Numbered from the stretch's first letter, positions 25,654 to 34,564 are shown. The stretch is DNA of 64,000 nucleotides from Marivivens aquimaris (GCF_015220045.1 NZ_JADBGB010000001.1:2075001-2139000); one strand, 5' to 3'. The notes: generated from the letters alone by a model not told the origin. Numbers and translations: made by a program.

Positions 25654-26613
25654 TCAGAAGCGTATCTCGAATGCGGTGCCTTCGTTTGTTGGCAGCAGCG
25701 CGATAGAGCCGCCGTGTGCTTCAAGCATCCGGCGCACGATCGGCAGGCCCATCCCCGTGCCGCCACTGCTGCGCCGCGTGGTAAAGAATGGCTCGAAAAT
25801 GCGGTCGCGATTGCCTGCCGAAATCCCCTGCCCATCGTCCGTGACGATGACCTTTTGCCCATTGCACTCCAGCGTCACCTTCCGCGCGCCATGGACCGCG
25901 GCGTTCGCAAGGAGATGCTGGATGACCAACCGAACGGCCTCTTTGCTCAGCGGAATGGTGGCCGCGCCCCTCATAGAGATGTCCAGATCGGGATAGGCAA
26001 TCTGCCATTCCTCGACCAGATCGGCGAACACGGTCTGTCCTGCGGGCATCGGCTCCTGCGCGCGGGCCAAATCACGCTGCGCTTCGAGGAGCGCCATCAT
26101 CCGATCGGTCGCCTGCCCGATCCGCGCGACGAGGCGGCGGCGTTCATCTGGCGGGAGGTCACTGTCGAGCAGTTCAGCCGCGCCGCGCAACACCGTCAAT
26201 GGGGAGCGCATCTCGTGTGTCACATGGTCGGCATAGGACCGCACGACTGCCTCGCGGTTTTGCAAAACGCGGCCCATCTCCAGCATGGATTGGCCAAGCA
26301 TCTGGAACTCGCTGGTCCCGTAATGCGGCAACGGGTCAAGCGACCCTTCTTCCGACCGTTTGATCGCCCCTGACCGCGCTGCCAGCAATGACACGGGGCG
26401 CAAGACCAACCGCACCAAGCCCCAGCCCAGCGCGATGGTCGCGACAAAGACCACAGCGAACACTGCAAAGACCGCCTCGCGGTAGCCGAGGTACGGCCAG
26501 AGGTACCGCACAGCCACAATCCCGCCAAATGCCAGTCCCAGCACAGCGCCCAAAACCACCGCAACGACGAGGCCGAGCGACGGGCGCCACTTCGCCCCTA
26601 CTGGCCGCGACAT
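25654..26613 (-). CDS. Sensor histidine kinase with short periplasmic loop
   Basis: This 319-residue kinase has two membrane helices (about 14-36 and 46-70) separated by only about 10 residues, then a HAMP-like region, the phosphoacceptor H133 in HVTHEMRSPL, and N, G1 (DDGQGIS) and G2 (GGTGMGL) boxes. The tiny periplasmic loop suggests sensing within the membrane or through a partner. The ATG at 26613 lies inside the end of the response-regulator gene with GAGG upstream (16-base overlap). The signal is unknown. Confidence 0.88.
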   Translation of the reverse strand: MSRPVGAKWRPSLGLVVAVVLGAVLGLAFGGIVAVRYLWPYLGYREAVFAVFAVVFVATIALGWGLVRLVLRPVSLLAARSGAIKRSEEGSLDPLPHYGTSEFQMLGQSMLEMGRVLQNREAVVRSYADHVTHEMRSPLTVLRGAAELLDSDLPPDERRRLVARIGQATDRMMALLEAQRDLARAQEPMPAGQTVFADLVEEWQIAYPDLDISMRGAATIPLSKEAVRLVIQHLLANAAVHGARKVTLECNGQKVIVTDDGQGISAGNRDRIFEPFFTTRRSSGGTGMGLPIVRRMLEAHGGSIALLPTNEGTAFEIRF

Positions 26614-27287
26614 TGACCCATCCTCAACCCGACGCCGTGCACGGTGTCGATGGCATCGGGGCAGCCCGCATCGGCCAGCTTTTTGCGCAGGTTCCGCAGG
26701 TGACTGTCGAGCGTCCGGTCGCTGACGTGAATGTTGGTGCCATACACCTGATCCACCAGTGCAGGACGCGGCACGACATGTTCGGGTCGGGCGATCAGGT
26801 GCATCAGGATGTCTTGTTCGCGAGCGGTCAGATCGACCTCCGTTTCGCGGACATGGCAAACGTGCCGCTCGGGATCGACTGTCAGCACCCCACGCTTCAA
26901 CCCGCTCGGCTTGGTGGGTGCGGTCGCGGTGCGTTTCAGGATGACCTTCACGCGGGCGACCAGTTCGCGCGGGGAGAACGGTTTGGCGACATAGTCGTCC
27001 GCACCAAGCTCCAACCCCACAATCCGGTCGATCTCGTCAGAGCGGGCGGTCAAAAACAGCACGGGCACGTCCGATGACTTACGCAGTTGGCGGCACACGT
27101 CGAGGCCGTCCATCTCCGGCATCCCAATATCGAGGATCACGAGGTCCGGCTTCGCGGTTTGCGCCAATTCCAGCGCCTGCGCACCGTCCTCGGCTTCGAT
27201 CACCGCAAAGTCTGCCTGCTTCAGCGCGATCCTCAGGATATCGCGGATGTCGGCATCATCGTCGGCAATCAGAATAGTTCGGGTCAT
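26598..27287 (-). CDS. OmpR/PhoB-family response regulator
   Basis: This 229-residue regulator has an N-terminal receiver domain (acidic pocket D9-D11, phosphoacceptor D53, TAR and KPF motifs) and a C-terminal winged helix (RTLDSHLRNLRKKL). Its ATG overlaps the stop of a 48-codon ORF by 4 bases and has no ribosome-binding site of its own, so translation depends on that ORF. It is paired with the downstream kinase gene. It is not obviously PhoB, since no pst/phoU genes are near. Confidence 0.9.
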   Translation of the reverse strand: MTRTILIADDDADIRDILRIALKQADFAVIEAEDGAQALELAQTAKPDLVILDIGMPEMDGLDVCRQLRKSSDVPVLFLTARSDEIDRIVGLELGADDYVAKPFSPRELVARVKVILKRTATAPTKPSGLKRGVLTVDPERHVCHVRETEVDLTAREQDILMHLIARPEHVVPRPALVDQVYGTNIHVSDRTLDSHLRNLRKKLADAGCPDAIDTVHGVGLRMGQCRGQ

Positions 27288-27430
27288 TTGTCGGTGGCTT
27301 CGGCAGATTTGGTCTGGCTCACGCTACCCTTGGTGGCTCCGCTACGAAAGGCTTTCGCATGTTCATCAAGCCACCATCCGTCCCGCAAAAGGCTCCGCGG
27401 GACACCGTTTACCACAATCTGCTTCATCAT
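27284..27430 (-). CDS. 48-codon ORF coupled to the response regulator
   Basis: This ORF encodes 48 residues beginning MMKQIVVNGVPRSLLRDGWW. The core is hydrophobic and aromatic, the tail polar with serine, threonine and lysine. CAGGAG lies 4-8 bases before the two ATG codons. Its stop overlaps the regulator start (ATGA), which lacks its own ribosome-binding site, so ribosomes must translate the small ORF to reach the regulator. No membrane helix is evident. I do not recognise a family; it could be a leader peptide or a small modulator of the two-component pair. Confidence 0.6.
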   Translation of the reverse strand: MMKQIVVNGVPRSLLRDGWWLDEHAKAFRSGATKGSVSQTKSAEATDK

Positions 27431-27434
27431 TTGT

Positions 27435-27456
27435 CTCCTGTAGTTGCGCCTACAGG
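27435..27456 (-). promoter_or_regulatory. Inverted repeat overlapping the ribosome-binding site of the 48-codon ORF
   Basis: On the minus strand CCTGTAG and CTACAGG pair around a six-base loop, and the second arm includes the CAGG of the CAGGAG ribosome-binding site. It may be an mRNA hairpin that hides the site or a DNA operator for the adjacent regulator. A second perfect 8-base hairpin (AGTCCGGC/GCCGGACT) lies just upstream at 27461-27482. Confidence 0.5.
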
Positions 27457-27509
27457 TGCCAGTCCGGCCGCGTAGCCGGACTGCGGAAGTTGTGCAGATG
27501 GTGTGCAGA

Positions 27510-28199
27510 TCAGAGCGCGGACTGCGCTGCTTCGCGGATCGCTTTGATGTTGGCGCCGTAGACGTCAGCCTTGTCGACCGATCCGCCTTTGAACACGGCC
27601 GAACCCGCCACAAGCGAGTCAGCACCGGCAGCCGCGACGAGCGGAGCGGTATTCGTATCGACGCCGCCGTCGACCTGAATGTGAACCGGGCGGTCACCGA
27701 TCATCTCGCGCACTTTGCGGACCTTCTCGACGCCGCTCTGGATGAACTTCTGTCCACCAAACCCGGGGTTCACCGTCATCACGAGCACCATGTCGATGCT
27801 GTCGAGCAGATACTCGACCTCTTCGGCGCGGGTGCCGGGGTTCAGCGCAACGCCAGCCTTGACGCCCTGCGCGCGGATCGCCTGTACGGTTCGGTGGATG
27901 TGCGGACCTGCCTCGATGTGAGCGGTGATCATGTCGGCACCGGCTTCGGCATAAGCCTCGATGTACTGATCGACCGGAGAGATCATCAGGTGCACGTCCA
28001 TGAAGGTTTTGACGTGCGGACGGAACGCTTTGACGGCGGGCGGGCCAAAGGTCAGGTTCGGCACGAAGTGTCCGTCCATGACATCGACGTGGACCCAATC
28101 GGCGCCTTGATCTTCGATCGCGCGGATTTCCTGACCAAAGTTGGCGAAGTCGGCGGAAAGAATCGACGGAGCGATCTTGATAGAGCGGTCGAAAGTCAT
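27510..28199 (-). CDS. rpe: Ribulose-phosphate 3-epimerase
   Basis: This 229-residue TIM-barrel enzyme interconverts ribulose 5-phosphate and xylulose 5-phosphate in the pentose phosphate and Calvin pathways. It shows [40 protein letters not shown] and [11 protein letters not shown], the conserved strand-end motifs. GGAGG lies 10 bases before the ATG. It is divergent from the AraC-type regulator. Confidence 0.96.
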   Translation of the reverse strand: MTFDRSIKIAPSILSADFANFGQEIRAIEDQGADWVHVDVMDGHFVPNLTFGPPAVKAFRPHVKTFMDVHLMISPVDQYIEAYAEAGADMITAHIEAGPHIHRTVQAIRAQGVKAGVALNPGTRAEEVEYLLDSIDMVLVMTVNPGFGGQKFIQSGVEKVRKVREMIGDRPVHIQVDGGVDTNTAPLVAAAGADSLVAGSAVFKGGSVDKADVYGANIKAIREAAQSAL

Positions 28200-28334
28200 G
28201 CGCAGCGTCCTCCTAGTGCATTCTGCCGCTATTTAACGCGGTTTGCTGGCAACGTCATCCATTCAAACCATCTATTGCGGCACTGCGGCAAATAGGTTCA
28301 CATGAATATCGATTTTTGTGGTTAGGATGTACGC

Positions 28335-29180
28335 ATGTCGGTGCTGCTACTCAAATCTGACGATGTCCTGCCGGCGGGCGGACATTGGGCGCTTTCGCGG
28401 GCTCTGCTTTCCAAGCGGAAGCCCAAGAGCCTGCACCATCACGATTTTTACGAACTGATCTGGGTGCAGAACGGCAAGCTTCGGCATCACCTTGAGGACC
28501 GCCACGAGGACTTGCTGGAAGGCTCGCTGCTTTTCGTGCAGCCGCAGCATATCCACGCACTCCAAGGGCGCGGCGAAGAGGCAATGGCCGTCTCGGTGAG
28601 CTTTTCATCCGACTTGATGGGGAGCCTGCTGGCGCGGCATCCCGAATTGAACGGCCGGTTTTTCTGGGCCAATGCGCCCCGCCCCATTCGCGTGGTGCGT
28701 GATAGCCGCCAGATGGCCGACCTCAATCGCGCCGCGATGTTGATGGAGCGTCAGACCGCCTCGTCCCTCGCCGCCGAAGCATTCCTGCTGCCGCTGCTTT
28801 CATCGCTGATGGCAGAGCAGGTGCCCCTGCCCTCTGAAGCGCCGGATTGGTTGATGCGCGCCTGCAACGCCGCCAAAGAGCCCGCGATTTTCCGCGATGG
28901 CGCTGCCGGTTTCGTCCGCGTCACTGGCCGCGCCCATGCACATGTCAGCCGCACGGCGCGTCATTTCCTTGGGCAGAGCCCTTCGGAGTACATCAACGAA
29001 ATCCGGATGCAGCACGCCGCGCGGATGCTGACGGGATCGGGCGATAGTTTGGCCGAGATCGCCGCCGATTGTGGCATCCCGAACCTCAGCCACTTCCACA
29101 GGCTGTTCTTGTCCTACCACAAGATGACGCCGGCACAGTTCCGGCGTCAGTTCCAGACGAACGCGATCCAGCCCGCCTGA
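28335..29180 (+). CDS. AraC-family transcriptional regulator
   Basis: This 281-residue regulator has an N-terminal cupin-like sensor domain (LHHHDFYELIWV near residues 33-44) and a C-terminal double helix-turn-helix (about 185-275) ending in the family pattern HFHRLFLSYHKMTPAQFRR. It abuts the convergent DUF1523 gene with no spacer. No obvious target is adjacent, so its regulon is unknown. Confidence 0.87.
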   Translation: MSVLLLKSDDVLPAGGHWALSRALLSKRKPKSLHHHDFYELIWVQNGKLRHHLEDRHEDLLEGSLLFVQPQHIHALQGRGEEAMAVSVSFSSDLMGSLLARHPELNGRFFWANAPRPIRVVRDSRQMADLNRAAMLMERQTASSLAAEAFLLPLLSSLMAEQVPLPSEAPDWLMRACNAAKEPAIFRDGAAGFVRVTGRAHAHVSRTARHFLGQSPSEYINEIRMQHAARMLTGSGDSLAEIAADCGIPNLSHFHRLFLSYHKMTPAQFRRQFQTNAIQPA

Positions 29181-29849
29181 TTACTTACGGTTACGCCAGC
29201 GGTTGAAGCGCGATTTGCGCTCCGCAATGCCTGCCTCCATACGGTCCACACCATTGCCAGCACGGCCCAGCGCGGGGTCCATGACGCGTTCGCGGAACTG
29301 GAACCAGACGCGGCGGGTGAACAGGATGAAGATCGCCAGCGCGATGAAGAAGATGATGTTGAACCACGGAATGATGGTCACATCGGGGCCATCAACAGGC
29401 TTGATCCGTACGGCATTCGGGAACGTGGTGAGGAAGCGGTTGCGCCAGCCGTATTTGGTGATGACGACCCACTGCGGGTTGGCAGATGTCGATGTGTACT
29501 CCTGTGCCTCGCCTTGGAGATCACGGCTGTCGAATTTGAAGTACGGCGGCCAGATCCAGCCCGTATCCTCGTTACGATAGATCATGATGTCATTCGCTTC
29601 GGAGCCGCGGATCAGACCGAACAGATAGGTCGGGCGGCGCACCGTATTAATGAACAGCACGTCCCGCGAGCCGAGGTCGGCGTTACCGCTTTCAGGCTGC
29701 GCGTAGAACATCCTGTTCCAGCGACTGAAGTCCTGACGGATGACCTCCGTCCCCGTGATGCGCGCGATGTCGTGCTGCGGGAGCACGTAGTCGAAAAACG
29801 GCAGCAAGAGCACCACGAGCACAGCGCGGAAAATCATCCGGAAAGACAT
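29181..29849 (-). CDS. DUF1523 family membrane protein
   Basis: This 222-residue protein has an N-terminal membrane helix (about 5-24), then YVLPQHDIARITGTEV, the conserved start of DUF1523, a periplasmic domain, a second helix (about 163-178) and a basic cytoplasmic tail. The family is restricted mainly to Rhodobacterales and has no known function. GAGG precedes the ATG by 5 bases. It is the last of three small membrane-protein genes on this strand. Confidence 0.75.
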   Translation of the reverse strand: MSFRMIFRAVLVVLLLPFFDYVLPQHDIARITGTEVIRQDFSRWNRMFYAQPESGNADLGSRDVLFINTVRRPTYLFGLIRGSEANDIMIYRNEDTGWIWPPYFKFDSRDLQGEAQEYTSTSANPQWVVITKYGWRNRFLTTFPNAVRIKPVDGPDVTIIPWFNIIFFIALAIFILFTRRVWFQFRERVMDPALGRAGNGVDRMEAGIAERKSRFNRWRNRK

Positions 29850-29856
29850 ATCGACC

Positions 29857-30123
29857 TCAGTTCGTCACAAAATAGATCACCGCCACGGTGACTGCTGGAA
29901 TAATATAGACCAGCAGTATCAGCTTTTTACGAAAACTGCGTTCGTAGCGGGTCATGTTCTCGGCGATATAGGCTTCCCGCGCGGTGGGATCACCCCCGAG
30001 ATTGGTCGCATCCCACGTTTTTTCGAGCTTCTCGCGCCTGACGGACCGCGAATAGACGGAAACAACAAGGTAGAAAGCTGAAAGGACCAGGCCGGAGCCC
30101 GCAAGAAAGACAATGAACCGCAC
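29857..30123 (-). CDS. Small two-helix membrane protein of unknown function
   Basis: This 88-residue protein has hydrophobic segments at both ends (about 2-24 and 67-86) and a charged middle, giving a hairpin in the membrane. It starts with GTG, 6 bases after the upstream gene's stop and with AAGGG overlapping that stop. No family was recognised. Operon position between two membrane proteins supports it as a real gene. Confidence 0.6.
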   Translation of the reverse strand: MRFIVFLAGSGLVLSAFYLVVSVYSRSVRREKLEKTWDATNLGGDPTAREAYIAENMTRYERSFRKKLILLVYIIPAVTVAVIYFVTN

Positions 30124-30129
30124 CGGCCC

Positions 30130-30459
30130 TTACCAGACCACCTTGCTCCAGTGGCGAGGCAGGTTCGCGATCGACAGCACAAGAACAGGCCCCCAGAGCA
30201 GCGCGGAAATCGCGGCGAGCGGGACGAAGTGTTCAAGCACGGCCGTGAAGCCCGCGTCGAGCAATTCGAAAATCGGGAACCCTTGGATTACGTAGAGGCC
30301 GATGAAAAAGCAGATGCCGATCAGCATCATCACAAGGATTGAGATGACAGCATTGATGGCGAGAGGCTTGAGGCCTTCGGGCAGAAACTTTGCGATGAGC
30401 TGCGGGATGAGCCATCCAACGACGGCCAATGCGACGGCAGGTAATAGAATTGCGTACAA
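30130..30459 (-). CDS. Small polytopic membrane protein of unknown function
   Basis: This protein of about 109 residues is mostly hydrophobic, with three or four helices. I took the TTG at 30459 as start because GGGAGG lies about 8 bases upstream and the hydrophobic sequence begins there. An in-frame ATG at 30522 with GAGG just before it would add 21 polar residues and is the alternative. The family was not recognised. Confidence 0.55.
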   Translation of the reverse strand: MYAILLPAVALAVVGWLIPQLIAKFLPEGLKPLAINAVISILVMMLIGICFFIGLYVIQGFPIFELLDAGFTAVLEHFVPLAAISALLWGPVLVLSIANLPRHWSKVVW

Positions 30460-30605
30460 AGGTCGCCTCCCACTGGCGTCTGGCTTCGGCAATAAGCTGT
30501 ACTCTACGAGCCGCACATTCAACCTCGACGTTCCCCAGAACCCGACTTCTATACCAAAGTGTGAGTTAAAAGTGCGTGATGGTGAGAAATTAGGTTCATA
30601 AAACT

Positions 30606-30636
30606 AAAAAGCCGAAGGATTACTTCTCCGGCTTTC
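30606..30636 (-). terminator. Terminator of the second L,D-transpeptidase gene
   Basis: AAAGCC/GGCTTT with an inner GAAG/CTTC pairing forms a stem, followed on the minus strand by TTTTT. Confidence 0.7.
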
Positions 30637-30655
30637 GCTTTGATGTCATTTCAAC

Positions 30656-31525
30656 TCAAGCCGAGTCGTCAGTGGCATGTTCGCCCTCAAGTTCGACCTC
30701 TGCATCCGCCGGAAGCTCGCCGTTGGCGATTTCGTCGGCGATAATTTCAGCAATCGGACGGTCAGCGGCAATGGCCTCGTCGCTGTAGATCTCGTCGGGA
30801 TCGACGTGACGCGCAGGCATTTCCATGCCGCGGTTGTAGTACTCGTCCTCGATGTCGATCGAGTCGGCCTCGCTGCGCATCACAACGCGGGTGCCGAGCG
30901 GAACCTGTTCGAACAGATGGATGATGTCCTGATTGAACATGCGAATACAGCCAGCCGAGCCGGAATTACCGATAGACGCGAGGTCGTTGGTGCCGTGGAT
31001 ACGGAAGTACGTGTCACGGTCGCCGCGATAGAGGTAAAGCGCACGCGCACCGAGCGGGCTACGCAAACCGCCGGGGATACCGCCGCTGAACGGGCCATAC
31101 ACGTCAGGCTCGTTGCGGAGCATATTCGCGGTCGGGGTCCAACCCGGCCACTCCACCTTGCGCTTGATCACGGTGTCGGTGCGGATCGAACGGCCCAGAC
31201 GGCCAACGGCGATGGGATAGCGCCATGCGGTGCCGTCTTCCATGATCCAGTACAGGAACTTGGCGTAGATATCGACTTCGATCTGACCCGGTTCGGCAGG
31301 TCCGGTGTACTGGACAAGGAAGCGGCGGTTCGGCGTGTCGAGGTATTCAGACGGGACCGCAGCAACGGCGTAACCGTTGTCGATGATCGTCTCGTAGCCC
31401 GGCACAACAACATTCTGCGGCTGGGGTTCTTCGACAGGTTCGGGCTCGGGGGCACATGCTGCTGCGAGTGACAGGGCCAGAACGGCAAACAGCGGCTTAA
31501 AAATCTTCAAACGGAGGTCTTTCAT
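30656..31525 (-). CDS. YkuD-type L,D-transpeptidase lipoprotein with acidic tail
   Basis: This 289-residue protein has a lipobox ending at C24, a YkuD domain (about 84-215) with catalytic H177 in FRIHG and C193 in SAGCIRM, and an unusually long acidic C-terminal extension of about 75 residues ending HATDDSA. It is a paralogue of the enzyme at 15840-16538. The ATG at 31525 with GGAGG upstream was chosen over a longer frame because it gives the lipoprotein signal. Confidence 0.9.
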   Translation of the reverse strand: MKDLRLKIFKPLFAVLALSLAAACAPEPEPVEEPQPQNVVVPGYETIIDNGYAVAAVPSEYLDTPNRRFLVQYTGPAEPGQIEVDIYAKFLYWIMEDGTAWRYPIAVGRLGRSIRTDTVIKRKVEWPGWTPTANMLRNEPDVYGPFSGGIPGGLRSPLGARALYLYRGDRDTYFRIHGTNDLASIGNSGSAGCIRMFNQDIIHLFEQVPLGTRVVMRSEADSIDIEDEYYNRGMEMPARHVDPDEIYSDEAIAADRPIAEIIADEIANGELPADAEVELEGEHATDDSA

Positions 31526-31746
31526 TCTGTTTTGTCCGTAGTCGTACTTTGCGGACCAATACCATTCGGATGCCAATCGGCAAATGTATACGGCAAGTCT
31601 GACGCGCAGTGTGGTTTTGATGTATGATATCACGAAGGTGTTAAGTTCTTTTGTAGTATAACTAGGTGGGGAGCCCTCTTGGACAAACGATAAACCGATC
31701 TAGCTGTCCATCTGGAGTGGTGCTTTGCACCAAGGGAGAGAACGTA

Positions 31747-32169
31747 ATGAGTATCATCAAGGAACTGATTGACCCCGCAGCCCTGCCGGAAGACGAGCCG
31801 GAAATGCCACAGCCCAGCCCCGAAGGTACTGTGCGAGTCCATGTATTTGCTGGACATTTTGACAGCGAGGCTGACCTGTTCGGCTATTGTTTCGACACGG
31901 AGGGCCCCGATTGTCCGGAGATGCTGACCCGCGATCTTCCGGGTGCCTATATCGACACAAATTATGTTGCGACAGGCTACGGAACGCGCGTCGAAGAAGC
32001 CCTAGCGGACTTTTTCGATCCCGTTGATGCAGCAAAAATCAGCAACGGGATCGGGGACGCCAACGCCGTCGTGATCGTGTCGGAACATGCCTTTGGCGGG
32101 TTCCCTTACACGCTCGGCAACACGCCAAAGCTCGACTATGTCTGCGAAAGGTTCGTCGAACTGCCCTAA
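31747..32169 (+). CDS. Immunity-protein-22-like small protein
   Basis: This 140-residue acidic protein (pattern VRVHVFAGHFDSEADLFGY, then DANAVVIVSE) resembles the Imm22 family, members of which neutralise polymorphic toxins in other bacteria. No toxin gene is nearby, so it may be an orphan immunity gene or a family member with another role. GGGAG lies about 10 bases before the ATG at 31747; the frame is open further upstream. The family call is tentative. Confidence 0.5.
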   Translation: MSIIKELIDPAALPEDEPEMPQPSPEGTVRVHVFAGHFDSEADLFGYCFDTEGPDCPEMLTRDLPGAYIDTNYVATGYGTRVEEALADFFDPVDAAKISNGIGDANAVVIVSEHAFGGFPYTLGNTPKLDYVCERFVELP

Positions 32170-32948
32170 GCGAGCAGCGTCCGGCACAGAGCGCTCTCTG
32201 CATCCGCGAGCCCGTCGATGACGTCGAAATGGTGCCGATCTGGTTCGACCGTGATCGGCACACCCCAGTTGTCTGCCAGCATTCGACCTTGAGATAGGAA
32301 CACGGGACGCTCGTTCGCCCCTACCCAGACATGCACAGGGCAGACGGGTTTGTGGCTAACGGGACTTTCGGCAGCAGCCTCATCAGGGTCTAGGCACAGA
32401 TCCTCGTTCATCGTGGTTTCCTGAAGCGGCGCAAGGTCGGCGAGAGGAGAGATTGCCACGACCCGCGCCAGACGGTCCTGCCAGTCCAGCTGTTCATCAT
32501 TGCACGCCATCCGCGCTACCAGATGCCCACCAGCGGAATGGCCCGTCAGATAGATGGGCCCATCGACCTTCGCCGCAGCTACAGAAATCGCACGGCGGAT
32601 CTGGCGGGTGATGTCGGAAATCCGAACTGTCGGGCACAGACTATAGGACGGCATAGCGACCGCATACCCTGCGGACAGCGGTCCCTCTGCCAGATGAGAC
32701 CAGTCGGCGCGATCGAACGCCAGCCAGTAGCCGCCGTGCACGAATACAACGAGTCCCTTTGCCTTTCCTTCGGGCACGAAGAGGTCGAACTTCTCGCGCT
32801 CGCCCTCGCCATACGGAATGCCCGCGTCGAGTCGGCTTGCGTGTGTTTTGCGGAATTCTGCCGCTTCGGACTGCCATCGCGGCGGATAGCCCGCAGCCCC
32901 TTCGATGTAAGCACCGTTTGCGAATTCGTCGTCGCGATTATTTGGCAT
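32166..32948 (-). CDS. Alpha/beta hydrolase (kynurenine-formamidase/BD-FAE-like)
   Basis: This 260-residue hydrolase shows the HGGYW oxyanion motif (residues about 70-74), the nucleophile elbow GHSAGGH and a late HHFDVIDGL histidine. That pattern fits arylformamidase-like serine hydrolases. No kynurenine-pathway gene is adjacent, so the substrate is open. The start at 32948 follows GGAG very closely; a start at 33002 is also open. The 3' end overlaps the Imm22-like gene by 4 bases on the other strand. Confidence 0.8.
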   Translation of the reverse strand: MPNNRDDEFANGAYIEGAAGYPPRWQSEAAEFRKTHASRLDAGIPYGEGEREKFDLFVPEGKAKGLVVFVHGGYWLAFDRADWSHLAEGPLSAGYAVAMPSYSLCPTVRISDITRQIRRAISVAAAKVDGPIYLTGHSAGGHLVARMACNDEQLDWQDRLARVVAISPLADLAPLQETTMNEDLCLDPDEAAAESPVSHKPVCPVHVWVGANERPVFLSQGRMLADNWGVPITVEPDRHHFDVIDGLADAESALCRTLLA

Positions 32949-33019
32949 ATCTCCACCGTAATCACTGGACCTTTGCGGTCCCTTTGCGTTGAATGTGATC
33001 AAATTATTCGGAGAAAGTC

Positions 33020-34498
33020 ATGTCTGCTTCGGCAACAAACCTGAAATCCCTGTTGTCCAATCCTGATCTGGTCATGGACAAGGCTTATATCAACGGTCAA
33101 TGGGTCGACGCGCGGAATGGCGCCACTTTCGACGTGGTGAATCCCGCCCGTGGCGACGTCATTGCCAAGATCCCCGACCTGTCCCGCGAAGAGACCGGCG
33201 AAGTCATTGATGCCGCGTACAAAGCGCAAAAGGAGTGGGCCAAGAAAACCGGCAAGGACCGCGCGAAAATCCTGCGCAAGTGGTTCGACCTGATGATGGC
33301 CAACCAAGAAGACCTCGCGATCATCATGACCGCCGAGCAGGGCAAACCGCTGGCCGAAAGCCGCGGCGAGATCGCTTACGGCGCGTCCTTCGTCGAATGG
33401 TTCGGTGAAGAGGCCAAGCGCGTCTACGGTGAAACCATTCCCGGTCACATGGCCGACAAGCGCATCACGGTCATCAAGCAGCCCATTGGCGTTGCCGCAG
33501 GCATCACCCCGTGGAACTTCCCCAACGCGATGATTGCCCGCAAGGTCGCCCCTGCCCTCGCCGCAGGGTGTTCGTTCGTCATCCGCCCTGCCTCGCAGAC
33601 CCCGTTGTCGGCACTTGCCATGGCGAAGCTCGGCGAAGAAGCCGGTATACCTGCCGGTGTGTTCTCGGTCGTGACCTCCGAAGACGCCTCGGGCGTGGGT
33701 AAAGAGTTTTGCGAAAACCCGAAGGTGCGCAAACTGACCTTTACCGGCTCGACCGAGGTGGGCCGTATCCTGCTCCGTCAGGCCGCCGATCAGGTGATGA
33801 AGTGCTCAATGGAGCTTGGCGGCAACGCACCGTTCATTGTCTTCGACGACGCCGACATCGACGAAGCGGTAAAAGGCGCCATCGCCTGCAAGTTCCGCAA
33901 CAACGGCCAGACCTGCGTTTGCGCGAACCGGATCTATGTGCAGGACGGCGTTTACGATGCCTTCAGCGCGAAGCTGAAAGAGGCCGTCGAGGCGCTGAAA
34001 GTCGGTGATGGCCTGAACGAAGGCACCGACCTTGGCCCGCTGATCGAACCAAAAGCCGTCGACAAGGTTAAAGACCACCTCGCCGATGCGCTGTCGAAGG
34101 GCGGCAAGGTCCTGACCGGCGGCGAAATGGCGCCTGAGGGCGGCCAGTTCTTCCTGCCGACCATCATCTGCGACGCGACGCAGGACATGAAGGTTGCCCG
34201 CGAAGAGACCTTCGGCCCGTTCGCACCGCTCTTCCGTTTTAAGGATGAAGATGAAGTCATCGAGATGGCGAACGACACGATCTTCGGTCTCGCCTCCTAC
34301 TTCTACGCCAAAGACCTCAGCCGCGTGATCAAGGTTCAGGAAGCGCTGGAGTACGGCATCGTGGGCGTGAACACCGGCATCATCTCCACCGAAGTCGCGC
34401 CGTTCGGCGGTGTGAAGCAGTCCGGTCTGGGCCGTGAAGGCAGCCACCACGGCATCGAGGATTACCTCGAACTGAAGTACATCTGCACCAACGTCTAA
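33020..34498 (+). CDS. gabD: NAD(P)-dependent succinate-semialdehyde dehydrogenase
   Basis: This 492-residue aldehyde dehydrogenase has TPWNFPNAM (cofactor site), FTGSTEVGR, the base glutamate in MELGGNAPF and the catalytic cysteine in NNGQTCVCANR. The pattern and length match GabD, which oxidises succinate semialdehyde to succinate in the GABA shunt. GGAG lies 8 bases before the ATG, and a strong terminator follows. A related semialdehyde substrate cannot be excluded, since no gabT is adjacent. Confidence 0.9.
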   Translation: MSASATNLKSLLSNPDLVMDKAYINGQWVDARNGATFDVVNPARGDVIAKIPDLSREETGEVIDAAYKAQKEWAKKTGKDRAKILRKWFDLMMANQEDLAIIMTAEQGKPLAESRGEIAYGASFVEWFGEEAKRVYGETIPGHMADKRITVIKQPIGVAAGITPWNFPNAMIARKVAPALAAGCSFVIRPASQTPLSALAMAKLGEEAGIPAGVFSVVTSEDASGVGKEFCENPKVRKLTFTGSTEVGRILLRQAADQVMKCSMELGGNAPFIVFDDADIDEAVKGAIACKFRNNGQTCVCANRIYVQDGVYDAFSAKLKEAVEALKVGDGLNEGTDLGPLIEPKAVDKVKDHLADALSKGGKVLTGGEMAPEGGQFFLPTIICDATQDMKVAREETFGPFAPLFRFKDEDEVIEMANDTIFGLASYFYAKDLSRVIKVQEALEYGIVGVNTGIISTEVAPFGGVKQSGLGREGSHHGIEDYLELKYICTNV

Positions 34499-34520
34499 CC
34501 CAAGACGCAGACCGACAAAG

Positions 34521-34558
34521 AGCCCCTGCACGCCCGACGTGCAGGGGCTTTTCTTTTT
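34521..34558 (+). terminator. gabD terminator
   Basis: AGCCCCTGCACG and CGTGCAGGGGCT pair perfectly around a five-base loop, followed by TTTCTTTTT. Confidence 0.92.
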
Positions 34559-34564
34559 ACAATT

